Notes: generated by a model from the letters alone, not told the origin. Shown: positions 52,853-62,115, numbered from the stretch's first letter. The stretch: 64,000 bases of DNA from Bin87 sp965262485 (GCA_965262485.1 OZ253540.1:3720001-3784000), one strand, 5' to 3'. Numbers and translations are program-made.

Positions 52853-54119
52853 GCGACATGCCTGCCTCGGAAACGTTCCACGAGGCGTTGCATGGTCTGG
52901 CCCTGGTGTCCCGACTCAGAATCGGGGCCCATCAAGCGGCCATCAGTTATGTGCCCGATGGAGACTTTAAGGCGGGCATCCACACGCACTCGTTTTCTGA
53001 GAAATACGCGCGCTACAACAGCTACGATGTGATGCCGACAGGGGAAGGAATCTGGGGATTGTTGGTCGAGAATCGCGCGCCGGTTCGGATGACCGAGGCG
53101 GAACTTTATTCGCACCCTCAGTTCAAGCATTTCAGCGATCTCAGGAATGCCCAGGGACTGGAACATCCTCCGATGCCGGGATGGCTGGCGGTGCCCGTGC
53201 TGCGCCGGGACGGGGAGTTTATTGGAGTAGTGCAGCTAGTGACAAATTAGATGGGGAATTCACCCAGGCTGATGAGGACCAGCTGGTGCAGCTGGCCAAG
53301 TTCTATACGGCGACATTTGAGCTGCAGTACGTGTACGAAGATTCACGGCGGTTAACCGCTGCCCTGAGGCACGCCACGCTGGAGCTGCAGCGTTCCAACG
53401 CCGAGCTGGAGCAGTTCGCATACGTGGCTTCACATGACCTGCAGGAGCCTTTGAGGATGGTTACCAGCTACCTGCAGCTGCTGGAACGCCGATACAAAGC
53501 AAAGCTCGATCAAAACGCAGAAGAGTTCATCGCTTTTGCAGTTGACGGCGCCTCCAGAATGCAAACGCTGATACAAGACCTGATCGCCTATTCTCGTGTT
53601 GGCGCCCAGGGAGCCGCCTTTGAACCCACGGACTGCGGCGCGGCGTTGGATCGGGCGCTGACGAACCTGGAGGTGGCCATCGCAGAAAGCGGCGCCGAGA
53701 TAAATCGTGGGCCGATTCCAGACGTCGTGGCGGATGCCTCTCAGCTGACACAGCTTCTGCAGAATCTGGTGGGGAACGCGATCAAGTTTCGGGGCGACAG
53801 CCCGCCACGCATTTGGGTCGAAGCAGCGCAGAAGGATGCCGATTGGCTTTTCTCAGTGCGCGACAACGGAATCGGCATCGACCCTCTTCATACGGACCGC
53901 ATCTTTCAAGTATTCCAACGTCTACACGGAATTGGACAATACCCCGGAACGGGCATTGGTTTGGCCGTGTGCAAGAAGATAGTGGAGCAACACGGGGGTA
54001 CTATCTGGGTCGATTCGCAACCGGATGCCGGTTCGACCTTTTTCTTCACGATCCCGGTTCATCTGGGCTCCCGTCCGGACTCCGACCGAGCCGCAGCACA
54101 AACGGTGAAGGCTGGGTGA
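52849..54119 (+). pseudogene. GAF-histidine kinase broken by a frameshift
   Basis: Frame 1 (52849-53250) is a GAF domain ending LRRDGEFIGVVQL, then VTN and stop. The continuation SDKLDGEFTQADEDQLVQLA, natural for GAF domains, is in the next frame, so one base is missing near 53240. The kinase part has the H-box YVASHDLQEPLRMVTSYLQL, N-box QNLVGNAIKF, DNGIGIDP and GTGIGLAVCKKIVEQHGG. It resembles soluble cyanobacterial-type sensor kinases, with no membrane segment. If the indel is a sequencing error the gene is intact. A truncated receiver gene follows. Confidence 0.75.
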
Positions 54120-54184
54120 TTGCTTCACGTATCCAGCGCGATAGCCAGCCAAACCGCCAGAGCACGGCAAAGGAGACGCAAGCG

Positions 54185-54481
54185 ATGTCAACACAGCCGA
54201 GCCGAAAGCCGATAGAAATTCTCCTGGTCGAAGATAATCCTGCCGTCGTGGTATCAAACGATTCTGATTTGACCACGCCCGTCGAAATGGCAGTGACCCG
54301 GCTGGGGAAAAGGGTGGTTACGGTCAATCCCTACCGTGCACGGATGCAGAGCAGCGAGTTACGGGAGGCCGCGTCGCGGACTATACCCGAGATCAACGCT
54401 TCCGTGCTGCGCGCGTGCCAGTTCCCGCATACGCTGGTCGATGAGCGGGGCCGCCTGAAACTGCCCCGCTCCTGGGTGTAA
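54185..54481 (+). pseudogene. Response-regulator start fused to an NYN-domain C-terminus
   Basis: 98 codons. Residues 1-20 end in KPIEILLVEDNPA, the first strand and acidic pair of a receiver domain, the expected partner of the kinase upstream. From residue 21 the sequence becomes VVVSNDSDLTTPVEMAVTRL then GKRVVTVNPY, the last third of an NYN domain, closely matching the NYN gene at 16947 (VIVSNDSDLASPMRYV). A deletion has joined the two genes in frame, leaving neither domain complete. The product is probably non-functional. Confidence 0.75.
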
Positions 54482-54499
54482 GGCGAATCAGATTGCGCC

Positions 54500-55015
54500 T
54501 CAGTGGTTTTCAAAGTCGTTGTAGCCACCTTGTTGCACGGTCGTCCCCAACATCAACGCCGCATAGACTTCAAACACAGTCTGATCAATTGCGTCGGTCA
54601 CTTGAACGACGCGAGTTTGCATCTGACGCACCTGTGCTTTGGCTTCGTCGAAAAAGGGTTTGAACTCCGGCGCTTTTTGTAGATCAGATCGTGTCTGGGA
54701 TTTACAGTCGATTTCTTGCTTTTCCGCTTCTTCCTTAGCCAGCAAGAAAGCGAAAGCCGCCGAGCCGGTCGAACTTTCCCAGCCGTGCTCTTGGATGCGT
54801 GTGCGCATCCTATTGGGGCTCCCATCTTCTTTACCTGAGCGCCCTACATAAAGGGGCTTGCCGCCATCGTAAAAAACATAGATGCCTTTCGCATCCTCCT
54901 TAAGATGTTTGGCTAGATCATCGCGGGCAACCAGGTCGCTGGCTTTCAACTCGCGCAGCAACTCCGGCATCCTTATGGCGATGGCATCCCACGTCTTTGG
55001 ATTCAGTTCCAGCAT
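54500..55015 (-). CDS. GIY-YIG nuclease-domain protein
   Basis: 171 aa with GIYVFYDGGKPLYVGRSGKE near residue 50 (GIY...YVG), an Arg in NRMRTRIQEHG, and AKEEAEKQEIDCKSQTRSDL with the Glu expected in the active site. Homing or repair nucleases and small stand-alone domains share this fold. Between two possible starts (55021 and 55015), GGGAGA is correctly spaced only for the ATG at 55015. It begins 12 bp after the hydantoinase stop and lies inside the segment bounded by the two hydantoinase 3' ends. Confidence 0.78.
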   Translation of the reverse strand: MLELNPKTWDAIAIRMPELLRELKASDLVARDDLAKHLKEDAKGIYVFYDGGKPLYVGRSGKEDGSPNRMRTRIQEHGWESSTGSAAFAFLLAKEEAEKQEIDCKSQTRSDLQKAPEFKPFFDEAKAQVRQMQTRVVQVTDAIDQTVFEVYAALMLGTTVQQGGYNDFENH

Positions 55016-55026
55016 CGTCATTCTCC

Positions 55027-56451
55027 CTATCCAATCGGGCGGCTGGTTACCTCTCGATCCACCTTCCGGGAGATCCACTGGCCGCCGCCGGCCGGGGCGG
55101 TGAGCTGCCCATTCTCCACGGCCACGGTGCCGCGCAGGATTGTCATTACCGGCCAGCCCTCGATCTCAAAATCTTCCCAAATGCTGTAGTCGCTGATATG
55201 GAAATCGTCCATGGTCAGACGCTTCTTGATGGACGGGTCGATGAGGGTGATGTCGGCGTCGCTGCCCGGCGCCAGGATGCCTTTGCGCGGGTACAGCCCC
55301 ATGATGCGCGCGGAGTTGGTCGACGTTACATCCGCAAACCGTTGCAGTGACATTCCACGCTTGGATACGCCTTCGCTGTAGGTAATGCCCACGCGGGTCT
55401 CGGCGCCGTTGTGGCCTCCGGTAACGTCGCGCACCGTCTTGCCCGCGATCTTGAGATCCCAGTTGGTGCAATACTCGTCGGTGGCCATGGTGTGCAGACC
55501 GCCCCACGCGATGCCCTTCCACAGCATGGCGGCATCCTCGGGGGACTTGAGCGACGGGTAGGTGTGATACTTCATCCCGTTCTCTTCTTTGTAATTGTTG
55601 GCGTTGAAGCAGGCATAGTTGTGCAGGGTTTCGCCGTAGATTGCCATGCCCTTGTTGCGCGCTTCGCCGATGGCGTTGATGCCCTCCCGGGCGCTGACGT
55701 GCACGAAGTAAACGGGTGATCCGGTCCACTCAGCCACTCGCAGCACGCGGCGGAAGGACACGTCCTCCGACTCGTTGCTGTGTACCAGCGGCATGTTCCA
55801 CCACTCGTTGCGTTCCTCGCGCTGCAGCTTGTCGTACATGTACTGCACCATATCGTCATCTTCGGAGTGAACCAGCAACATCCCGTCATGGCGCTGGATC
55901 ACTTCCATCAGATCGTGCAGGTGTCCCATTCCAACCTTGCGCGGCTCGCCGGACAGCTCGGGCGGGCGGATGTTGGTGGTAAAAATCTTCACCGAAGCCC
56001 AACCTCCCTGAATATACTCGGGGAGCGACTCCAGGGTTCGCTGGGGAATTTCGCCGAGAACCATCAGGTGGTGGGCGTAGTCGGCGTAAGAATTTCCCCG
56101 CCAGGAGTTGGTGCGTTCCTGCATCGCCTCGGGGATGGTGTTGCCGGGATGATGGATGGCGAAATCCATCAGGGTGGTGGTGCCGCCGAACAGCGCGGCG
56201 CGACTCACCTGCTCCGGCGGCGCGGTGCGCAGGTTGCCCGGCCCCATGATGGGCGCGTCGATGTGGGCGTGCGGCTCGATGCCGCCGGGAACCACAACCT
56301 TGCCGGTGGCGTCAATAACCCGTACCACGTCGTCGGTCATGGTGTTGGGAGACGTGATGGCAACGATTTTCTCGCCCTGAATACAAACGTCCCAGTCGCC
56401 CACCCCCCACGGTGTAACCACCTGTCCGCCGCGAATGATCAAGTCCAGCAT
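55027..56451 (-). CDS. Dihydropyrimidinase/hydantoinase-type amidohydrolase
   Basis: 474-aa cyclic-amide hydrolase with a binuclear metal centre. GGIEPHAHIDAPIMG near residue 57 (metal His pair), ASVKIFTTN near residue 150 (carboxylated Lys), MLLVHSEDDDMVQY (His), VYFVHVSAREGINAI (His) and MATDEYCTNWDLK region (Asp). GGGAGG precedes the ATG. Likely opens hydantoins or dihydropyrimidines. Its 3' end is duplicated at 52187. Confidence 0.92.
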   Translation of the reverse strand: MLDLIIRGGQVVTPWGVGDWDVCIQGEKIVAITSPNTMTDDVVRVIDATGKVVVPGGIEPHAHIDAPIMGPGNLRTAPPEQVSRAALFGGTTTLMDFAIHHPGNTIPEAMQERTNSWRGNSYADYAHHLMVLGEIPQRTLESLPEYIQGGWASVKIFTTNIRPPELSGEPRKVGMGHLHDLMEVIQRHDGMLLVHSEDDDMVQYMYDKLQREERNEWWNMPLVHSNESEDVSFRRVLRVAEWTGSPVYFVHVSAREGINAIGEARNKGMAIYGETLHNYACFNANNYKEENGMKYHTYPSLKSPEDAAMLWKGIAWGGLHTMATDEYCTNWDLKIAGKTVRDVTGGHNGAETRVGITYSEGVSKRGMSLQRFADVTSTNSARIMGLYPRKGILAPGSDADITLIDPSIKKRLTMDDFHISDYSIWEDFEIEGWPVMTILRGTVAVENGQLTAPAGGGQWISRKVDREVTSRPIG

Positions 56452-56475
56452 TTGATAACCTCCCTACTGATTTAT

Positions 56476-57969
56476 CTAAACCCTGTCACCGTACTCCTGA
56501 ATGGCAATGGCGAGTGCCGCATCTAGCCAACGTTCGAACGATCGGGCTATGTCAACCTCTTTAGTCTGATAGGTGAAAACGAAGGGCTCCAGGGAACAAA
56601 GGGAAAATTCTTGGGATACTCTTTCTCGTTCTTCCGAGTTTTCATACGATTCTAGCCGGCGGAAAGCAGTTACTTCCATAATTCCGGATAGTTCCCTTCC
56701 AGTGTGGTGGAACGAAGTTACGAAGACCAGCCGTTCATCGTCGGCCCGTATCGATGCCTTTACGAAGTAATGGTTCTCGGTGAAGTTGGCGAACGTCTGA
56801 GCCTCGTTGGCAGACTGTACCACTTCGAATTTGTACCAATGAGCATTGTCATGGTCCGGTCCTCCCGCCTCCACCCTAACGGCGGCCTGCACAACCTGGG
56901 CAAGCGTAACCCTAAGTTGGTTGAACGTACTCTCGATGATCTCATGGGCGCGTTGCCGCAGGGCCATCGCGAGGTCATTCACGGTTCTGAGTTCCGCAAG
57001 CTGCGCCACGCGTCGCTTACCGAATTTCTGGGCGAGATTTTCAATCACCGCCTCTGCGAGAGATTGCTGAGTAGCAATTTCCCGGTCGGCATCAACACTT
57101 AACGCTTGCATTATTGCCCGGCGTTCGAGTGCGGCGAACAAAGAGGCCAGTGGCTCCAAGTCTCCGTTGTCAGCCGTCTCGAGTGCCTTAATGTAGCCCA
57201 CCCGCATCTGTCTATCGACAACCAGCGGCAGCAGTTCAGAGCGCAACAGCACGAACGTACACAGGGCGCGGGCTACGCGGCCATTACCGTCCTGATACGG
57301 GTGAATCTGAGTAAAGCGATGGTGTAACCAGGTTGCAACGATCACCGGGTCTTCTTCAGAATAGTCATAAAACCAGTCAAGAAGATTGTCCATTTCGGAA
57401 GCAACGTGTTCAGGTGGACAATACTCGTGCATTTGGCCGTCAGGGCGGCGCGGATTGTTGGGGCGTTCCTTATACTTTGCCTTGAGCAGCGGGATTTCAA
57501 AACGCTTGCCAAATTGGTCAACGGCGTTGGTGGTGTCCTGGTGGCTGGTCAGAATAGCCTGCAATTCGTGGATGGTCCATGTATTGAATTCCCGTTCACC
57601 GGCCACGCAATCCATCATTAATTGAATCGCAGACTCTTGGTCTCTCAAGATATCGATGAGCCGCTCCGGCTCGATGTCGGTACTGGAATGAGATACCAGG
57701 TCTTCGACGAAGCCATGTGTCACCAAGGCTTCGGTAGTGCCGGTATCAAGGTCGTACAGGTGCTCAATAATTCCAGTTTCTATGCTGAGTCGGCGGATCA
57801 ACCGCTCGTTAAAGTCTTTGAAGTTAGCCGGGCTCGATTCCTGCAAACGTGCCTTGGATGCCCTCCAGGTTTCATACAGAGGCTTAAGCGAACCAAGGTC
57901 AATGGACCGTTCATTGTCAGTAAGCGGCTCGATATGGTTCCACCGATATTCAAGCATACCGACCTTCAT
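56476..57969 (-). CDS. Fic-domain protein
   Basis: 497 aa. The Fic core HHRFTQIHPYQDGNGRVARA near residue 240 has the catalytic His and the nucleotide loop (HPYQDGNGR), so it probably AMP-ylates proteins. An upstream helix TGIIEHLYDL near residue 70 resembles the autoinhibitory [S/T]xxxE[G/N] motif, with His in place of G/N. The ~200-residue C-terminal part (LRQRAHEIIESTFNQLR region) is helical and unassigned. The ATG at 57957 (AAGG five bases upstream) is a possible alternative start. It may be a toxin or signalling enzyme. Confidence 0.85.
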   Translation of the reverse strand: MKVGMLEYRWNHIEPLTDNERSIDLGSLKPLYETWRASKARLQESSPANFKDFNERLIRRLSIETGIIEHLYDLDTGTTEALVTHGFVEDLVSHSSTDIEPERLIDILRDQESAIQLMMDCVAGEREFNTWTIHELQAILTSHQDTTNAVDQFGKRFEIPLLKAKYKERPNNPRRPDGQMHEYCPPEHVASEMDNLLDWFYDYSEEDPVIVATWLHHRFTQIHPYQDGNGRVARALCTFVLLRSELLPLVVDRQMRVGYIKALETADNGDLEPLASLFAALERRAIMQALSVDADREIATQQSLAEAVIENLAQKFGKRRVAQLAELRTVNDLAMALRQRAHEIIESTFNQLRVTLAQVVQAAVRVEAGGPDHDNAHWYKFEVVQSANEAQTFANFTENHYFVKASIRADDERLVFVTSFHHTGRELSGIMEVTAFRRLESYENSEERERVSQEFSLCSLEPFVFTYQTKEVDIARSFERWLDAALAIAIQEYGDRV

Positions 57970-58037
57970 TCATCATGATTCGCTTCCGAATGCACAGCGC
58001 GTACGACAATCCAGACTGCCCAAATTCTGTCCAGGTT

Positions 58038-58178
58038 GTGTTGACATTTCTCGTCATTCCCGCGAAAGCGGGAATCCAATGACCGAATTCGTTAATAACG
58101 TTTTCGATTTGTTGACCTTACGGCCTATGGATTCCGGCCTTCGCCGGAATGACGGAATGAATTTCAAAATGTCAACAC
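58038..58178. mobile_element. 141-bp MITE-like element, family 2 (copy 1)
   Basis: Terminal inverted repeats GTGTTGACATTT at both ends. The interior carries CATTCCCGCGAAAGCGGGAAT, then CCGAATTCGTTAATAACGTT, and a mirror CCGGCCTTCGCCGGAATGA. The copy at 61949 is nearly identical apart from an extra 26-bp hairpin. The right end sits 4 bp from the stop codon of the following minus-strand gene. Confidence 0.8.
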
Positions 58179-58181
58179 TGT

Positions 58182-59171
58182 CTAGTTGGGCATCCACATC
58201 ACCGAGGATATTTCGCTGAACTCGCGGTCGAACTTGGACCATGATGCTCCGGCGTCGTCCGACTGATACAGATACCCGTACCGGCTGCCAGCCAGCAGGA
58301 AGTCCGGGTTTTGGCGCTGGGAGTTTACCACCCACATAGCCGTGTTGGGTTCGACGGGCAGGTTCAGGCTTTCCCAGTTGGCGCCGGAGTCCTGGGAGCG
58401 CATGACCACGCCGGTGGTGCCGGGGGTGGTGTCGCCAAAGGTGGTGTAGATGGTTTGGGGGTCGTCGGCCTTCACCTTGATGCCTCGAGGGTAACCCAGG
58501 GGGAAGTTCTGGCGGACGTCCAGGTTGCGCCACGAGCCGCCGTCGTCGTCGGTGAGGAATACGTCATCATTGACCATCACCACCACCCGGTGGGGTGGGC
58601 CGGCGGTTACGGTAACGTTGTGGATATCCAGGTTGGGGATGGCGCGATGATCCACGGTTTCCCAGGTGTCGCCGCCGTCAGAGCTGTGCCGCAACCCATC
58701 CACCTCAATACCGACCCACACGCTGTTGCCGTTGGTCGGGTCGATGGCAATGCCGGTAACGCGCGGCACGCCCACCGCCGGACACTCGGCGGCAACTTCC
58801 ACCGGGCGCAGTTCCCAGGTTTGCCCACCGTCGCGCGTGCGGTAGATGCGGCAAGGATTCGGAGTGCCGGTGCCGGCGAATCCCACCTGCGGGTTGGACG
58901 GGTCGAACGCGATGGCCCAAACCGCCGTGTCGTTCATAATGGTGTCAACGCGCTGCCAGGTATCGCCGTTGTCATCGCTGCGTATGATGCCCCGGTCGCA
59001 GCCGGCCAACACCGCGCTGTCGCTGCCGGGCACGGGCGTTAAACATCGCACCACCGCATCCGAGTGGATGCCCTGGGTAATGCCAACCCGACGCCAGGAT
59101 TCCCCGCTGTCCACGCTGCGCATCACACCCTGTCCGGCTGTTCCTACCAAAATTGTTATTCCGTCTGCCAC
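58182..59171 (-). CDS. BNR/sialidase-like beta-propeller protein
   Basis: 329 aa made of BNR/YCF48-type repeats, each with the pattern S.D.G.SW (SVDSGESWRRVG, SDDNGDTWQRVD, TRDGGQTWELRP, SSDGGDTWETVD, TDDDGGSWRNLD, SQDSGANWESLN, SDDAGASWSKFD). This gives a seven-bladed propeller. No signal peptide and no catalytic residues of sialidases are obvious; a binding or scaffolding role is more likely. The stop abuts the inverted-repeat element at 58038. Confidence 0.85.
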   Translation of the reverse strand: MADGITILVGTAGQGVMRSVDSGESWRRVGITQGIHSDAVVRCLTPVPGSDSAVLAGCDRGIIRSDDNGDTWQRVDTIMNDTAVWAIAFDPSNPQVGFAGTGTPNPCRIYRTRDGGQTWELRPVEVAAECPAVGVPRVTGIAIDPTNGNSVWVGIEVDGLRHSSDGGDTWETVDHRAIPNLDIHNVTVTAGPPHRVVVMVNDDVFLTDDDGGSWRNLDVRQNFPLGYPRGIKVKADDPQTIYTTFGDTTPGTTGVVMRSQDSGANWESLNLPVEPNTAMWVVNSQRQNPDFLLAGSRYGYLYQSDDAGASWSKFDREFSEISSVMWMPN

Positions 59172-59296
59172 GATAACGCCTCCTTGCTGCCGCTGAAATT
59201 GCGGTTGGGGGGATTACTACAGTTGGCGACATGATACCGCCGTCGGGGTGGGAATGCTACCGGGCGAGTGGCTCGGTTAGCGGCCATTGATCAGCG

Positions 59297-60106
59297 CTAT
59301 GCTGGCGGCCCGGGTTCCGATTCCGCTTGCTGCACCAGTGTATCTACAAAATCCGCCAAAGCGTTCACCTCGTCAGCCACGTACTGGCGATCCATGGTCG
59401 GATCCTCGATTGCTTCGTAGACATATTTGACTGCATACGGCGAGAGAGTGATCAGGTGTGCAAAGCGTTGAACCTCCGGAACGCCGGCGTTGTTGATTAT
59501 TGCTGCCAGGTCAATGATGCTGTGGGTGCGTTCGTAACGTTCCCCGGCCAGACTAATCCAGGCTTTGAGCGCCAGTTCAGACGCCCGTTGGGCATGGAAC
59601 CCGAAAATGTTTTCTTCCACATCTGAGTTCAGCAATATATACAAAGCTCGAATTTGCGCGCGGCACATCCGCATCAACTCGTGGGCATTATCCAGCTCTG
59701 ACACTATTTCCTCTCCGGGCAGGGTTTCGTGTGCGCCGTATAGTATGACCCCCTCTCGCCAGGCGCGGCCAGCGACATGGTTGATGGAGCGTTTTTTGGT
59801 TCGATATTGGGTTTCCGTCCAGATGATGATGTCAATACGCCGGAACCGCCCGTTGGATACGGTTTCGGCCAACCCATGCGCTTGTTGACGAAGGTCGTAC
59901 CGTTGCTGGACATCCAACTCGGTTTGGCTGGCGATGACGGCCAGGTCAACGTCGCTGTGAGTTTGATGGTCGCCACGGGCTCGGGAGCCAAACAGAATAA
60001 CGCACCGGGGCGACAAGGCGCTGCCGATGGCCTCAGCAATAGCCTGAACACCTTTGGCGTCATGGTCAACCGAATCAGACTGAGTATGCGCCGCTGAAGT
60101 AATCAT
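59297..60106 (-). CDS. MNT nucleotidyltransferase fused to HEPN domain
   Basis: 269 aa. Residues about 25-130 are a minimal nucleotidyltransferase: CVILFGSRARGDHQTHSDVD, then LAVIAS, with the GSxxRG and D-x-D metal residues. Residues about 150-265 are helical with GERYERTHSIIDL, whose R-x4-H suits a HEPN RNase. In known pairs MntA AMPylates and silences the HEPN toxin; here the two are in one chain, so silencing would be in cis. Kept as an intact frame. Confidence 0.82.
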   Translation of the reverse strand: MITSAAHTQSDSVDHDAKGVQAIAEAIGSALSPRCVILFGSRARGDHQTHSDVDLAVIASQTELDVQQRYDLRQQAHGLAETVSNGRFRRIDIIIWTETQYRTKKRSINHVAGRAWREGVILYGAHETLPGEEIVSELDNAHELMRMCRAQIRALYILLNSDVEENIFGFHAQRASELALKAWISLAGERYERTHSIIDLAAIINNAGVPEVQRFAHLITLSPYAVKYVYEAIEDPTMDRQYVADEVNALADFVDTLVQQAESEPGPPA

Positions 60107-60168
60107 GTCCGCTCACCAAATTGATGATAGCAGAACCGGCTGGGATCGGACTTGGGCTCCAACCACAA

Positions 60169-60206
60169 CGGCGTCGGTTCGGGGAATGTTCCCTGAACCG
60201 ACGCCG
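60169..60206 (-). terminator. Long hairpin after the MFS gene
   Basis: CGGCGTCGGTTC pairs with GAACCGACGCCG and the stem extends inward to about 18 bp. It lies 22 bp past the MFS stop, between two minus-strand genes. The following T-tract is weak. Confidence 0.6.
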
Positions 60207-60228
60207 CAGAAAGTACCGATGCAGCGGA

Positions 60229-61740
60229 TCAGTTGCTGTCCCCGGAGCCGGCGGGCGCTGGCGCGGCAGCGGGTGCAGCGGGCGCTGGCGCGGTATCCTC
60301 TCGCATCTCGGCGGGAAGGTCGTTTTCCCATTCGGGCAGCTGCTGCCGGTGAGTGCTGGGCAGGAACATGATTGCTATGACGCCGATGAGACTCATAATG
60401 AAAGACAACAGAACCGTCCAACAGTACGGGTTGTCGAGGAAGGTAGGGAAACCCAAATCCCGCACGGCGATGAGCAGACCGGTGCCGGCCAAGGCGCCCG
60501 AGGCCATGCCGAAGCCGGCTCCCATCATCTGGAACCCGTAAGCGCTGCCGATTGGCGCGCTGCCGTAGTATTGCCGGTTGATGATGGGGAAGGCAGACAT
60601 CTCGCCACCAAACCCGATACCAAACAGGACGGCAAACATGTAGAACATCCACGGGGTATCGGCGAAGAAGAGTATGGAGACAGGCGCGAACTGCAGGAAG
60701 AAGCAAATGGCCATGACCCATTTGCTGCCAAACAGATCGGCGGCGACGGGAACACCGAAGCGCGTGATGGTGCTCACCAGGCTCATGGTAGCGGCGGCGC
60801 CGGCGCCGATGGCCGCGGCGCTGAGCAGTCCAGTGCCCACGAACCCTCCTTCCGGGCGCAAGGCATCCACTACCATAAGTGGCAGGAACACGATCACGAT
60901 GCTGTGGCCGGCGCAACCCCAATAATGGATGCCGATGAGGTTCCAGAACGCCGGTGTCTTGCGCACCTGGTTCAGGAAAACACGCGCGCGTTCCTTGGCC
61001 CCGACGCCGGTGGTGGGCGCCCTACGGGACGGTTCGTTGGCGTCGGCGCCCAGCTGACGCATGCCCACGTCCTCCGGAGAGTTGTGGAAAAGTCGGGTCA
61101 ATAGCAGGAGGAGGATGCCACCTACGATTCCAGGCACCCAGAACGCCATCCGCAACCCGATAGTTTCGGGTTCCAGGAACGGGAAAAAGCGAGCCCAAGC
61201 TTGCCCGGGGCCGAAGGTGAAGAACCATACCAAGCCGAGCATAACGGGCGGCGCGATTACCGGCCCAAAACCTTGCGAGGATTGCAACAACCCCATCCCC
61301 AGGCCAAGATGCCGGCGGAACCAGGACGTAACCGCCACGGTGAGCGGAACCTGGAAGATCCCCATTGATGCGCTGAGCAGAATGCCGAAAAAGAGGTACA
61401 GATGCCACAATTCGGTCATGAAGCCGGTTAAAATCATGCCCGCGATGTATAGCGACGCTCCCAGCGTCATGGTGAACCGCGCGCCGTAGCGGTCGCCCAG
61501 CCATCCGGATGGCGGGCCGAACAAACCGGAGATTACCCACTGCATAGAGAAGGCAAACAGGATCAGACCTTCGCTCCACCCAAAGACCTCGGATACGATG
61601 GGCACCATTACCGGGAATCCCATCCGGAACGATGATGACACCAGCCGCATTACCGACGTGATGGCGACGATTGCCCACGCATAATGGATGCGTTGCCCGC
61701 CAAGCGAAAACTCGGCCGGACGAAGATTCACTATGGACAT
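60229..61740 (-). CDS. MFS transporter
   Basis: 503 aa, 12 transmembrane helices with an Ala/Pro-rich C-terminal tail (TAPAPAAPAAAPAPA). N-terminal HYAWAIVAITSVMRLVSSSF, loop 2-3 GPPSGWLGDRYGARFTMTLG and a long central loop mark the monocarboxylate-type MFS group. The ATG at 61740 has GGGAGAGG upstream; the longer frame to 61803 lacks a ribosome site. Substrate unknown. Confidence 0.88.
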   Translation of the reverse strand: MSIVNLRPAEFSLGGQRIHYAWAIVAITSVMRLVSSSFRMGFPVMVPIVSEVFGWSEGLILFAFSMQWVISGLFGPPSGWLGDRYGARFTMTLGASLYIAGMILTGFMTELWHLYLFFGILLSASMGIFQVPLTVAVTSWFRRHLGLGMGLLQSSQGFGPVIAPPVMLGLVWFFTFGPGQAWARFFPFLEPETIGLRMAFWVPGIVGGILLLLLTRLFHNSPEDVGMRQLGADANEPSRRAPTTGVGAKERARVFLNQVRKTPAFWNLIGIHYWGCAGHSIVIVFLPLMVVDALRPEGGFVGTGLLSAAAIGAGAAATMSLVSTITRFGVPVAADLFGSKWVMAICFFLQFAPVSILFFADTPWMFYMFAVLFGIGFGGEMSAFPIINRQYYGSAPIGSAYGFQMMGAGFGMASGALAGTGLLIAVRDLGFPTFLDNPYCWTVLLSFIMSLIGVIAIMFLPSTHRQQLPEWENDLPAEMREDTAPAPAAPAAAPAPAGSGDSN

Positions 61741-61865
61741 AGTCCTCTCCCTCGAATGGCGGCAGTATGCTACCGGCCTCAATAGCCTGTCAAGGAAAGG
61801 CACGGGTCATTATCGCTCACTGATATAATGTGTACGTAATCCGCAAGTAATTTCATGGGTTTCAC

Positions 61866-61932
61866 CAGGGCCTCTCGATTCTCCCTCTCCCCTTGTGGGA
61901 GAGGGGATTTCTTGTAAAACCGAAAGGCCCTG
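61866..61932. mobile_element. 67-bp MITE-like element, family 1 (short copy C)
   Basis: Ends CAGGGCCTCTCGATT and (inward) CAGGGCCTTTCGGTT. Flanks TGGGTTTCAC and TAGGTTACAC match at 8 of 10 positions, as expected of an aged 10-bp target duplication. The core is a CTCTCCCCTTGTGGGAGAGG hairpin. Confidence 0.65.
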
Positions 61933-61948
61933 TAGGTTACACTAGGTT

Positions 61949-62115
61949 GTGTTGACATTTCTCGTCATTCCCGCGAAAGAACGTCACCCCGTACTTGATA
62001 CGGGGCGGGAATCCAATGACCGAATTCGTTAATAACGTTTTCGATTTGTTAACCTTACGACTTATGGATTCCGGCTTTCGCCGGAATGACGGAATGAATT
62101 TCAAAATGTCAACAC
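61949..62115. mobile_element. 167-bp MITE-like element, family 2 (copy 2)
   Basis: Same GTGTTGACATTT ends and interior as the element at 58038, with an added AACGTCACCCCGTACTTGAT.. ACGGGGC hairpin in its left arm. The right end lies 19 bp before the copA start codon, so it probably forms part of that gene's leader. Confidence 0.8.

Noticed and set aside
52187..55222. A standard integrative element with its own integrase
   Set aside because: No tyrosine or serine recombinase, excisionase or phage gene was found between the duplicated ends.
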